A DNA stretch of 46,481 nt, from NCBI GenBank assembly GCA_025454895.1, contig JALONO010000025.1:1-46481 (forward strand), given 5' to 3'. Below the pieces are notes generated by a model. It was not told the DNA's origin and searched no databases. It saw nothing but the letters and a program-made list of their open reading frames with translations. Below are positions 8,671-17,474 of the stretch, piece after piece. Origin of the DNA: Bernardetiaceae bacterium (GTDB lineage: Bacteria > Bacteroidota > Bacteroidia > Cytophagales > Thermoflexibacteraceae). Both the position numbers and the translations under genes were made by a program. Positions within the stretch are counted from its first letter, which is position 1; every line of letters starts with the position of its first letter.

Positions 8671-11600
8671 TTGGCAAAACTCGTTGACGGAAGGGTAAAT
8701 TTCTCTTCCACCACTCACCACCTGGAATACCCAGACTTCCTGGATGTCCAATTGCAGTCTTTTCAAGACTTTTTCCAATTGGAAACCCCGGCCGAGAAAC
8801 GCCAGCGGGAGGGCCTGTTCAAGGTGTTCAAAGAAAACTTCCCGATCAGCGACTCGCGGGAGAATTTCGTGTTGGACTTCGTGGACTACATGGTGGATCC
8901 GCCCAAGTACTCGGTGGACGAGTGCATTGACCGGGGCCTGTCGTACACGGTGCCGCTCAAGGCGAAGCTGCGGCTATCGTGCAACGACGAGGACAACGAA
9001 GAATTTGAGACCATCGAGCAAGAGGTGTTCCTGGGCAACATCCCTTACATGACCTCGCGCGGTTCGTTCGTGATCAACGGGGCCGAGCGCGTGATCGTGT
9101 CGCAGTTGCACCGCTCGCCGGGCGTGTTCTTTGCCCAAAGCAAGCACACCAACGGTACCAAGTTGTACTCGGCCCGCATTATCCCGTTCAAAGGTTCGTG
9201 GATCGAGTTTGCTACCGACGTGAACAACGTCATGTACGCCTACATTGACCGGAAGAAGAAATTCCCCGTAACCACCCTGTTGCGGGCCATCGGCTACGGG
9301 TCAGACAAAGACATCCTCGATATCTTCGAACTATCAGAAGAAATCGATGCCAAACCCAATCCGCTTAGCGGCGTGGTGGGCCGCAAACTGGCCGCCCGGG
9401 TGTTGCGCACCTGGACGGAAGATTTCGTGGACGAGGACACGGGCGAGGTAGTATCCATCGACCGGAACGAGGTGTTGCTGGAGCGCGACCACGTGCTGGC
9501 GGAAGACGATATTGCGACGATCTTGAGTTCCGGCTCTAAATCGATTATTTTGCACCGGGCAGATGTAAATATATTGGACTACGCCATTATTTACAACACC
9601 CTGCAAAAAGACAACTCCAACTCGGAGAAGGAAGCCGTTGAACAAATTTATCGGCAACTCCGCAACACCGAGGCCCCTGACGAGCAAACTGCCCGTGAGA
9701 TCATCCAAAGCCTGTTTTTCAGCGATAAGCGTTATGATTTGGGCGAAGTGGGCCGCTACCGGATCAACCGCAAACTCAACGCGGGGACCTCGATGGAAGT
9801 GCGGGTGCTCACCAAAGAGGATATCATTGCCATTATCAAATTCTTGATCACGCTGATCAACTCGCGGGCCGTGGTGGACGACATTGACCACCTCAGCAAC
9901 CGCCGGGTACGCACCGTGGGCGAGCAGCTTTATAGTCAGTTTGGCGTGGGCCTGGCCCGGATGGCCCGTACCATCAAGGAGCGGATGAACGTGCGTGACA
10001 ACGAGGACTTCAAGCCTGTGGACTTGATCAACGCCCGCACGCTGTCGTCGGTGATCAACTCGTTCTTCGGCACCAACCAGTTGAGCCAGTTCATGGACCA
10101 AACCAACCCCTTGGCCGAAGTTACCCACAAACGCCGGATGTCGGCCCTAGGCCCCGGCGGTTTGAGCCGCGAGCGGGCGGGCTTCGAGGTGCGCGATGTC
10201 CACTACACCCACTTTGGGCGGTTGTGTACCATCGAGACCCCGGAAGGCCCTAATATCGGCCTCATTTCGTCGCTTTGCGTACACGCCAAAGTAAACGGGA
10301 TGGGCTTTATCGAGACCCCTTACCGCAAAATCCAAGACGGACAGGTAAACCTCAACGACGAGGAAATCATTTACCTCACCGCCGAAGAAGAGGACGGCCA
10401 TAACATAGCCCAAGCCAGTGCGCCTATCGGCAAAGACGGTAAGTTTACCGTGGACAAGCTGAAGGCCCGCTTTGAAGGCGACTTCCCCATTGTGGGACCC
10501 AACGACTTGTCGTACATCGACGTGGCTACCAACCAGATCGTATCGGTGGCGGCTTCGCTGATCCCGTTCTTGGAGCACGATGATGCTAACCGGGCACTCA
10601 TGGGCTCGAACATGCAACGCCAAGCCGTGCCGCTCCTGCGCCCGCAAGCCCCCATTGTGGGCACGGGCCTGGAAGGACGCCTGGCCGTCGACTCGCGCAC
10701 CCTCATTATTGCCGAGGGCGAAGGCGAGGTACACCGGGTAGATGCCACCGAAATCGTGATCAAATACGACCGCACCGAAGACCAGGAACTGGTGAACTTC
10801 GACGGCGAACTGACCACTTACAAGCTCACCAAGTTCCGGCGCACCAACCAAGACACCTGTATCAACCTCCGGCCCACGGTATTCAAAGGCCAGCGGGTAG
10901 TGAAGGGAGACGTTCTGTGCGAAGGCTACGCCACCAACAACGGCGAATTGGCCTTGGGCCGTAACCTCAAAGTAGCCTTTATGCCTTGGCAAGGTTACAA
11001 TTTTGAAGATGCCATCGTGATCTCCGAAAAAGTGGTGCGTGACGACATCTTTACTTCCATTCACATCGAGGAATTTGAACTCGAGGTGCGCGACACCAAG
11101 CGGGGCGAAGAGGAACTCACCTCCGAGATCCCTAACGTGAGCGAAGAAGCCGTGAAGAACCTCGATGAGAACGGGATTATCCGGGTGGGGGCCGAGGTGA
11201 AAGAAGGCGATATCTTGATCGGTAAAATCACCCCGAAAGGCGAAACCGACCCCACGCCGGAAGAAAAACTCCTCCGGGCCATCTTCGGCGACAAAGCGGG
11301 CGATGTGAAAGACGCTTCCATGAAGGCACCCCCCTCGTTGCGCGGCGTAGTGATCGATACCAAGCTCTTCTCGCGCCCCAAAAAGGACAAAGAAGTGCGG
11401 ATGCGCATGAAACGTGAGGTAGAGCAACTGAAGACCCGCTATGGCAAGGCCCTGCTGCGCCTCCGCGCTGAGATGATCAACCGGATGAGCAACCTGCTGG
11501 ACAGCAAAACCAGCAAAGGGGTTAGCCATAAATTCGGCGACGAAGTGGTGAGCAAAGGGGTTAAGTTTACCAGCAAGGTGATCGAGACCAACCTGTTCCC

Positions 11601-12546
11601 CGAGAAAAACGCTTACCGCGACGAGAGCAACTATAACGTGCCCGAAGAGGCCAACCTCATTGCCGATATTAACCTGGACAACTGGACCGACGACGAGCGG
11701 ATTAACACGCTGGTGGCCCAGATGGTGAAAAACTACAACATCAAGCGCAACGAGTTGACTGGCCGCTTCAAGCGCGAGCGCTTTACTTTGGAAGTAGGCG
11801 ACGAGCTGCCCACTGGCATCGTACAAATGGCCAAAGTTTACATCGCCAAAAAGCGCAAGCTCAAAGTGGGCGATAAAATGGCGGGCCGCCACGGTAACAA
11901 AGGGGTAGTAGCCAGGATTGTGCGCGAGGAAGATATGCCCTTCTTGGCCGACGGTAACCCGGTGGACATCGTGTTGAACCCGCTGGGCGTGCCCTCGCGG
12001 ATGAACCTGGGCCAGATTTACGAAACCGTACTAGGCTGGGCCGGGGAAAAATTGCGCCGCAAGTACGCCACCCCCATCTTCGACGGGGCCACGGAGGATG
12101 AAGTAGCCAAGGAACTGGCCGATGCTCACCTGCCTGCCTGGGGCCGCACCGAACTTTACGACGGCCTCACGGGCGAGAAGTTCGAGCAGCGGGTTACCGT
12201 AGGCATTATCTACATGCTCAAACTCGGCCACTTGGTGGACGATAAGATGCACGCCCGCTCCATTGGGCCTTACTCGCTCATCACCCAGCAGCCGTTGGGC
12301 GGTAAAGCCCAGTTCGGGGGCCAGCGTTTCGGCGAAATGGAAGTGTGGGCCTTGGAAGCCTTTGGCGCGTCCAACATCCTCCAGGAAATCCTGACCGTCA
12401 AGTCGGACGACGTGGTGGGCCGGGCCAAAGCCTACGAGTGCATCGTGAAAGGCGAGAATATGCCCAAGCCCAATATCCCCGAGTCGTTCAACGTGTTGAT
12501 TCACGAACTGCGCGGCCTGGCCCTGGAAGTAACAATGGAAGAGTAA
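8671..12546 (+). CDS. rpoB: DNA-directed RNA polymerase subunit beta
   Basis: A 1291-residue beta subunit, full length for Bacteroidota. The start is a TTG at 8671: it encodes the family's expected N-terminus ([11 protein letters not shown], then [19 protein letters not shown]), and an in-frame TAA at 8656-8658 excludes any upstream start. The rifampicin region at about residues 470-505 ([23 protein letters not shown]) has the residues usual in sensitive enzymes. Further family landmarks are [22 protein letters not shown] and the C-terminal [18 protein letters not shown]. The gene is unusual in standing alone: mutM lies upstream, a terminator follows 23 bases after the stop, and a CoA-transferase gene comes next. 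The rplJ-rplL-rpoB-rpoC order is otherwise very widely conserved. Confidence 0.98.
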   Translation: MAKLVDGRVNFSSTTHHLEYPDFLDVQLQSFQDFFQLETPAEKRQREGLFKVFKENFPISDSRENFVLDFVDYMVDPPKYSVDECIDRGLSYTVPLKAKLRLSCNDEDNEEFETIEQEVFLGNIPYMTSRGSFVINGAERVIVSQLHRSPGVFFAQSKHTNGTKLYSARIIPFKGSWIEFATDVNNVMYAYIDRKKKFPVTTLLRAIGYGSDKDILDIFELSEEIDAKPNPLSGVVGRKLAARVLRTWTEDFVDEDTGEVVSIDRNEVLLERDHVLAEDDIATILSSGSKSIILHRADVNILDYAIIYNTLQKDNSNSEKEAVEQIYRQLRNTEAPDEQTAREIIQSLFFSDKRYDLGEVGRYRINRKLNAGTSMEVRVLTKEDIIAIIKFLITLINSRAVVDDIDHLSNRRVRTVGEQLYSQFGVGLARMARTIKERMNVRDNEDFKPVDLINARTLSSVINSFFGTNQLSQFMDQTNPLAEVTHKRRMSALGPGGLSRERAGFEVRDVHYTHFGRLCTIETPEGPNIGLISSLCVHAKVNGMGFIETPYRKIQDGQVNLNDEEIIYLTAEEEDGHNIAQASAPIGKDGKFTVDKLKARFEGDFPIVGPNDLSYIDVATNQIVSVAASLIPFLEHDDANRALMGSNMQRQAVPLLRPQAPIVGTGLEGRLAVDSRTLIIAEGEGEVHRVDATEIVIKYDRTEDQELVNFDGELTTYKLTKFRRTNQDTCINLRPTVFKGQRVVKGDVLCEGYATNNGELALGRNLKVAFMPWQGYNFEDAIVISEKVVRDDIFTSIHIEEFELEVRDTKRGEEELTSEIPNVSEEAVKNLDENGIIRVGAEVKEGDILIGKITPKGETDPTPEEKLLRAIFGDKAGDVKDASMKAPPSLRGVVIDTKLFSRPKKDKEVRMRMKREVEQLKTRYGKALLRLRAEMINRMSNLLDSKTSKGVSHKFGDEVVSKGVKFTSKVIETNLFPEKNAYRDESNYNVPEEANLIADINLDNWTDDERINTLVAQMVKNYNIKRNELTGRFKRERFTLEVGDELPTGIVQMAKVYIAKKRKLKVGDKMAGRHGNKGVVARIVREEDMPFLADGNPVDIVLNPLGVPSRMNLGQIYETVLGWAGEKLRRKYATPIFDGATEDEVAKELADAHLPAWGRTELYDGLTGEKFEQRVTVGIIYMLKLGHLVDDKMHARSIGPYSLITQQPLGGKAQFGGQRFGEMEVWALEAFGASNILQEILTVKSDDVVGRAKAYECIVKGENMPKPNIPESFNVLIHELRGLALEVTMEE

Positions 12547-12569
12547 TTGGTTTTGAAGTAAATCCAGAT

Positions 12570-12600
12570 AACCCGCTGGCATCGGCTAGCGGGTTTTTTG
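12570..12600 (+). terminator. Intrinsic terminator directly after rpoB
   Basis: An 11-base stem (12570-12580 with 12585-12595, one G-T wobble) with an ATCG tetraloop is followed by a T run. It starts 23 bases after the rpoB stop, so transcription should end here rather than run into rpoC. Confidence 0.85.
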
Positions 12601-12926
12601 TTATACCTTTTTAACTTGTTATCTTCATCGCCCTCCCGTTTCGCCTTTTCTTGTGGTAGAAATTTAGGTAAATGAAGCCAGCGACTGGCACTTGATCCTT
12701 CATCATTAGCAGGGGTTTTCAAAATAAGGCCATTCACTCACTTGTATGGTTTCTTACTAGCCATTTCTACTGTAAATTGCCACTTACAAACAAAGAGCAA
12801 CGCTAGGTGTGCCTGAGTCAATATGATGCGCCTAAGCTTAGTTTCTTGAACTCATCCCGAATTTGCAGGTAGCAGTTACTTGCTTGTGAATGCGATGTTA
12901 TCCCCTTTTGAATTTTTTTGTTTTAT
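12601..12926. other. Intergenic stretch without recognisable gene
   Basis: About 325 bases between the rpoB terminator and the CoA-transferase start. It is AT-richer than the coding DNA. I see no ORF with family character, no tRNA-like fold and no repeat shared with other spacers of this window. It presumably holds the promoter of the next gene, but no clear TAnnTTTG element was found. Confidence 0.5.
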
Positions 12927-13583
12927 ATGTTAGACAAAAACGGCATCGCCCGGCGCATCGCCCAGGAGCTTCGTAGCGGCTATTATGTGAACTTAGGCAT
13001 TGGCATCCCCACCCTGGTGGCCAATTTTATCCCGCCGGGCATCGAGGTGGTGCTCCAGTCGGAGAATGGGCTGCTGGGCATCGGCCCCTTTCCCGCCGAG
13101 GCCGAAGTGGACCCGGACTTGATCAACGCGGGCAAGCAAACCGTTACCATGCTGCCCGGCTCCAGCCTGTTCAGTTCGGCCGATAGCTTTGCCATGATCC
13201 GGGGCGGTCACGTGGACCTCACCATTCTGGGGGCAATGGAAGTATCGGAAAACGGTGACATCGCCAACTGGAAAGTGCCCGGTAAAATGGTGAAAGGCAT
13301 GGGCGGGGCGATGGACCTGGTGGCCTCGGCCCGCAACATCATCGTGGCCATGCAGCATTGTAGCAAAGACGGCCAGTCTAAGCTATTGAAAACTTGCACT
13401 TTGCCCATTACCGGCCTGCGCTGCGTCAAAAAAATTGTAACTGATATGGCCGTGTTGGATGTGTTGCCCCAAGGCGGTTTTCGCCTGCGCGAGCGGGCAC
13501 CCGGGGTAAGCGTGGCCCAAATCCAGGCCGCCACCGAAGGGAAGTTGGTGATAGACGGGGAAGTGCCCGAGATTACGCCATAA
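12927..13583 (+). CDS. scoB: 3-oxoacid CoA-transferase subunit B
   Basis: A 218-residue family I CoA-transferase beta subunit, which moves CoA between succinyl-CoA (or another acyl-CoA) and acetoacetate or a related 3-oxoacid. The ATG at 12927 gives the family N-terminus MLDKNGIARRIAQEL; a TTG three codons upstream is less likely. The NLGIGIPTLVANF segment and catalytic motif SENGLLG (E46 as the CoA-thioester glutamate) are intact, as is the GGHVDLTILGAMEV block. Length is normal. The enzyme needs an alpha subunit (scoA), usually the adjacent gene, but none is in the window. It converges on a minus-strand lipoprotein gene. Confidence 0.92.
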   Translation: MLDKNGIARRIAQELRSGYYVNLGIGIPTLVANFIPPGIEVVLQSENGLLGIGPFPAEAEVDPDLINAGKQTVTMLPGSSLFSSADSFAMIRGGHVDLTILGAMEVSENGDIANWKVPGKMVKGMGGAMDLVASARNIIVAMQHCSKDGQSKLLKTCTLPITGLRCVKKIVTDMAVLDVLPQGGFRLRERAPGVSVAQIQAATEGKLVIDGEVPEITP

Positions 13584-13593
13584 TGCCCGGTAA

Positions 13594-13626
13594 ATAAAAA
13601 AACCCGACGGATTTTACCGCCGGGCT
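13594..13626 (-). terminator. Intrinsic terminator for the minus-strand lipoprotein gene
   Basis: On the minus strand a GC-rich hairpin (8-base arms 13603-13610 and 13618-13625 with one mismatch) is followed by a run of seven Ts (13596-13602 region). It lies between the stop codons of the convergent genes and orients toward the minus-strand transcript. Confidence 0.75.
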
Positions 13627-13649
13627 AAGTTACTACAGGTGCTTATCGA

Positions 13650-14525
13650 TTACTTAACCACGATGGCCAAGTAGCGGTTACGCCAGAACGAAGCGGGATT
13701 TTTGATCTTCAGCACAGTGGTGCTGCCGTTTTCCACCAGTTCGTAGCTGCTAGCGTCGCGGGGCTCAACCAGTTCCACCCGCTTGGCCTTATAGTCGCCA
13801 ATCTCGATTTCGGTCATGTTGCGCAGGTCGCCTTTGGTGAATTGACTCTCGTCAGATCCATTAAGGTCTTTGTTCTTTTTAAACAAGCCTTTGCTACTGA
13901 TGATCCCGCGACCTTCCAATTCCTTACGCTTACCGATGGCGTAGAACACCGAGTTCAAAGTGTTTTCGGTTTCCACGCGCTTGGTGGTTTCCACTTCCTT
14001 CTCGGCGGTGGTGGTGGCCAGGTTTTGTTTCACTTGGTCCAGCTCGCCTTGCAGGGCGGCAATGGTGGACTGCAGGTCAACGATTTGGCGCTCTTTATCC
14101 TCGATTTGTTTCTTAAGTTCGTCGACCATTTGGGTCAAAGCGGCATTTTTGTTGCCAGAAGCCTTTAACTTGGCTTGCAGGTTGGCGATTTTTTGTTGGT
14201 TCTCGGCATTGAAGCGTTCCATTTCTTTGAACGCATTGTCAATGTTCAAACCGCCTTCGCCACTAAACTTGCCGCCTTGCATTTGGCTGGCCGCCTGGCG
14301 GATGCGCTCCTCGCGGGCCCGCATCGAGTCCAGGTTAGCATACAGTTCCTGCATGTCGGAATTCATTTGGACCAAGTAGGCACTATCTTTTTGGATTTTG
14401 GCCTTCAGGTCGGTATTTTCTTGCTGTAGCTTCTCGTATCCTTCGCCGCTATTCATATCGCAAGCAGAAAAAGCGAACATCGCCGACATAACTGCTACGG
14501 AGAGACTAACACGGATGGTGTTCAT
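13650..14525 (-). CDS. Coiled-coil lipoprotein of unknown function
   Basis: A 291-residue protein. The N-terminus is a lipoprotein signal with the lipobox FSAC (lipidated C22). Residues ~30-190 are strongly heptad-like, rich in K, E, Q and L with almost no Gly or Pro (for example LQQENTDLKAKIQKDSAYL and MVDELKKQIEDKERQIVDLQ), with one Gly-rich break near residue 83-92. The C-terminal ~100 residues look globular: an FYAIGKRKELEGRGII segment, then IEIGDYKAKRVELV, and an end in FWRNRYLAIVVK. It is probably an envelope-anchored elongated protein. It resembles coiled-coil lipoproteins common in Cytophagales, sometimes labelled adhesins, but I cannot assign a function. It lies immediately downstream of the Hsp70-like/pseudokinase gene on the same strand, 128 bases away. 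Confidence 0.82.
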   Translation of the reverse strand: MNTIRVSLSVAVMSAMFAFSACDMNSGEGYEKLQQENTDLKAKIQKDSAYLVQMNSDMQELYANLDSMRAREERIRQAASQMQGGKFSGEGGLNIDNAFKEMERFNAENQQKIANLQAKLKASGNKNAALTQMVDELKKQIEDKERQIVDLQSTIAALQGELDQVKQNLATTTAEKEVETTKRVETENTLNSVFYAIGKRKELEGRGIISSKGLFKKNKDLNGSDESQFTKGDLRNMTEIEIGDYKAKRVELVEPRDASSYELVENGSTTVLKIKNPASFWRNRYLAIVVK

Positions 14526-14653
14526 AAAGAAGGTGATTAAATTAGGAAATGGTGAAAATTTAGAAAGGGTAATGGAAACTGAGAGTTTCGGTTGATTAAC
14601 GATGAAAACTGAGAAATCTTGTATGCGTTAAGATTTTTTTACAAAAAACCGCT

Positions 14654-17302
14654 TTATTGTAGCTCCAAGGTTGGTATTTGCTTGGATTTGAGGACAAAAC
14701 GGTTGTCGGATTGTGCGGTTACTGAAAACTCGCGTAAGTTTTCGTCGGCAAGGATTAGGGTGTTGGCTGCTAAGTCTAATTTGCCACCTTGCCTAAATTT
14801 GCGAGTAGGTAGCCCTCCGGCTCCTTTGTTGTGCACTACTAAATTATAAACGAACTCGTTAGTGGATATATTTACCTGCTGAACATCAACGGTGATTTCC
14901 ACTTCTTGGCCTTCCGGGTTGGTGTATTTGCCCACGTACCGGTTGTTGGCCAATCTGCCAAAATCAACGTCGGTTTCAGCGGGCGTATTGTCCTGGGAGG
15001 GGGTTTCCTTTTTTTCTTGGGCGGGTTTTTCATCTTTTTTAACTCGATCCACGGTCGGGCCGTCGGATTTGACGAGCGACATCAGCCGGTCGCGGAATAG
15101 GTAGGCGGCCAGGGCCAGGCCCACCACCAGCACTACCGCCAAAGCGGCGGCCAGTACTTTGCCCAAGGGGAACGCGGCGGGGGCCGGAGTAGGCTTAGCG
15201 GTACCTGCCGCAAACCGTTTCTCGATGTCGGCCAGCATTTCGCCCGCGGTTTTGTAGGGGCTAGCCGAGCTGCCGTCGGAGGTTTTCTTGATCACCTCGG
15301 CCCAACGCTTGTCTTTCACCTGCCCAATGGCTTGGGGCGCGGTTTTGCCCGTGAGCATCTCGAGCAACAGGCTGCCCGTTTCTTTTAAATTGACCCGGAC
15401 TTTGTTCTGGATGCCCGTTTTGTTGTCGTTACTGCGCACATATTCAAGGCCAGAGGCTACTAGGGTTGGGCTTTGGCCATCTGGCCGGACTACGATGTTT
15501 TCTGGCTTGAGGGTTTTGTACCAAAACTCCCGCTGGTGCAGGTAGTCTAAGGCTTGGAGGATGGGCACGATCCATTTTTTAGCCTCAGCCTCGGTAGCCA
15601 GCGGCAACAACGTCTTGAGTTTTTTGCCTTCTACATATTCTGCCAGATAATAGGGCAAAGGGGCATCAGGCACGCCTTTGTAAATTTTAGCGATGTTAGG
15701 GTGGCTGATGTATGAGATGCGTTTGATCTCCTGGCTGAACGACTCATTGACCGCCCCGTCCTTCGCTAATTCTTCTTTCAAGATTTTTCGGATGGCTTTG
15801 GGGTACTCGGGTAAGCTCACCTCTTGCAGGTAGGTGGCAGGCTCGGTCCCCAGTAACTGCCGGACGGTGGCCGTATCTTGGTAAGTGGGTGGGTGGGCCG
15901 GGGGAGGCTCCACTTTTACGGTTTGGCCCACTTGGGGTGGCGGCGGCAGTGGAGGCTCGGTTACGGGCGGTAGGTTTTCTACCAGGTGGGCAAACAGGTC
16001 AGGTGCCGGGGGGGGCGGTTCCGCAAAGGTTGGTTCCTCCATTGGGGGCACTGGTTCCACCTGAGCCACGGCTTCTGCCACTGGCGGGGCCAATATTTCA
16101 GCAGGTTCCATCATTGGCGGGGCCGATACTTCGATCGGCTCGGCCACGGGCGGGGCAAAAAATTGCACCGGCTCGGCGGGGGGCGGTGTTAGCACCGGCT
16201 CGGCCACGGGGGCGGGAGGCGGGCTTACCCTCAGCAACTGGCGGTTCTGCCAAGCTGGTTGGGCTTGGGCCAGCAAATTGAGCATCAGTTGGCGCACGGC
16301 GGCTTCTTCGTTGGTGATGGCCACCACCCGGTCCCGGCCGAACTGCTGGCCCAGTAGGCCCACCAGCACTTCGTTGGCCAACTTTTGGCCGGTAACCAAC
16401 ACCTTGCTGGGCGGTTGGTTAGGGGCCACCTGGGCCAGGTTGTCGCGCACGCGGGCCAGCACGCTGGTGGCATCGAACAACAGGCTGTTGTACTCGTCGG
16501 ACCGGACCACGGCGTTCCCGGTTTCCCCGTCCGAAAATTTGACGTAAATATTGAGCAATCCCTCTTTTTGCAAGGTAGCCAGCCAACCGTCGGCCTGGTT
16601 CAAGTGGTTACGATACTCGTTTTTGGCGGCAAATTCGTCGCGGAGCAGGCTGCTAAACGAGTTGCGGAGGGCTTTATCCACCACTAGTTTGGCCAAGGCC
16701 ACCTTGGTGGCCAGGTAATTGAAATCAAGTAACTTGTCGGTATCCAACGTTTGCCCAAAATTGACCGCGACCTGTAAATAAGTCCCGCCAATGGCATCTA
16801 CCAAAGCCGTAGCGCCCGGCTGGTTGGCCAGCAGGGCGGCGGCGGCGCCTTGGGCCTGCACAACATCGAAACCACCACTTTCTAAAAAAGCCACCAGTTG
16901 TTCTTTGGCTTTGTCGGTGGCATCGTCGGGTAGGCAAAGGGCTATGGGGATGCGCCCGTTGGTATTTTCCAAAGCCAGGGTTTGCCGGTATTGGGCCTTT
17001 ACTTCTTGCAACACATCTACCAAAATATCCTCAACCCCGTAATGTGAGCCATCTAAATTGATGAGTTTGCCCACGCTCATGGCATCAAAAATGTGCCCCA
17101 CGTAATTGGGGTCCTCGGCAGCTTGCTCGTAGCTAGCCTCGTCGATGTTCAAAACCTGGCTACCGTTGGGGGTTTGTTCAATTTTGAAATAGAGCGGAAC
17201 CAGCCGGAGTTGCCCAGGTTTGAGCCAGGCCAGCTCATTTTGTTGGCGTAACCCGGCCGCCAGGTACTTTTCGGTAAAAACCAACGCAAGAAGTTCAGAC
17301 AT
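14654..17302 (-). CDS. Degenerate Hsp70-like / pseudokinase / transmembrane fusion protein
   Basis: An 882-residue protein with four parts. (1) Residues 1-~345 resemble an actin/Hsp70 ATPase fold: IPIALCLPDDATDKAKEQLV, then an AAAALL helix, DAIGGTYLQVAV in the place of the Hsp70 phosphate-2 loop, and KVLVTGQKLANEV in the place of the adenosine loop; the phosphate-1 D-G-T motif is absent. (2) Residues ~365-485 are a proline-rich linker with repeated P-P-V-A-E-P units. (3) Residues ~490-690 follow protein-kinase order (IKRISYISHPNIAKIY, YYLAEYVEGK, LDYLHQ), but the catalytic loop reads YKTLKPEN (Y595-N602, HRD changed to YKT), DFG is ASG (616-618), and the VAIK lysine is R505, so it should be a pseudokinase. 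(4) One membrane helix at about 710-730 and a ~125-residue exported domain. Function unknown; probably a scaffold or sensor at the inner membrane. Confidence 0.85.
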   Translation of the reverse strand: MSELLALVFTEKYLAAGLRQQNELAWLKPGQLRLVPLYFKIEQTPNGSQVLNIDEASYEQAAEDPNYVGHIFDAMSVGKLINLDGSHYGVEDILVDVLQEVKAQYRQTLALENTNGRIPIALCLPDDATDKAKEQLVAFLESGGFDVVQAQGAAAALLANQPGATALVDAIGGTYLQVAVNFGQTLDTDKLLDFNYLATKVALAKLVVDKALRNSFSSLLRDEFAAKNEYRNHLNQADGWLATLQKEGLLNIYVKFSDGETGNAVVRSDEYNSLLFDATSVLARVRDNLAQVAPNQPPSKVLVTGQKLANEVLVGLLGQQFGRDRVVAITNEEAAVRQLMLNLLAQAQPAWQNRQLLRVSPPPAPVAEPVLTPPPAEPVQFFAPPVAEPIEVSAPPMMEPAEILAPPVAEAVAQVEPVPPMEEPTFAEPPPPAPDLFAHLVENLPPVTEPPLPPPPQVGQTVKVEPPPAHPPTYQDTATVRQLLGTEPATYLQEVSLPEYPKAIRKILKEELAKDGAVNESFSQEIKRISYISHPNIAKIYKGVPDAPLPYYLAEYVEGKKLKTLLPLATEAEAKKWIVPILQALDYLHQREFWYKTLKPENIVVRPDGQSPTLVASGLEYVRSNDNKTGIQNKVRVNLKETGSLLLEMLTGKTAPQAIGQVKDKRWAEVIKKTSDGSSASPYKTAGEMLADIEKRFAAGTAKPTPAPAAFPLGKVLAAALAVVLVVGLALAAYLFRDRLMSLVKSDGPTVDRVKKDEKPAQEKKETPSQDNTPAETDVDFGRLANNRYVGKYTNPEGQEVEITVDVQQVNISTNEFVYNLVVHNKGAGGLPTRKFRQGGKLDLAANTLILADENLREFSVTAQSDNRFVLKSKQIPTLELQ

Positions 17303-17474
17303 GGGGGAGTAACAATTAGTTGCTCGGCGTTAAGCCTGCTTAGGTTTAACGTCCAAAATTCAGGTTTTAGGTTGACAAGTGCAAAAAAAGGTTAAAACAG
17401 CCGCATGGGCCAGCCAGTTGGGGGGGAGGTTCCCCGGCGTAGCCCGCGCGTAAAGCCAGAAGAGACCTTGGGAA

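Noticed and set aside
10147-11892. Long open frame antisense to rpoB (581 codons)
   Set aside because: It is a mirror of a highly conserved GC-rich gene, with no family character; the sense strand is unmistakably rpoB.
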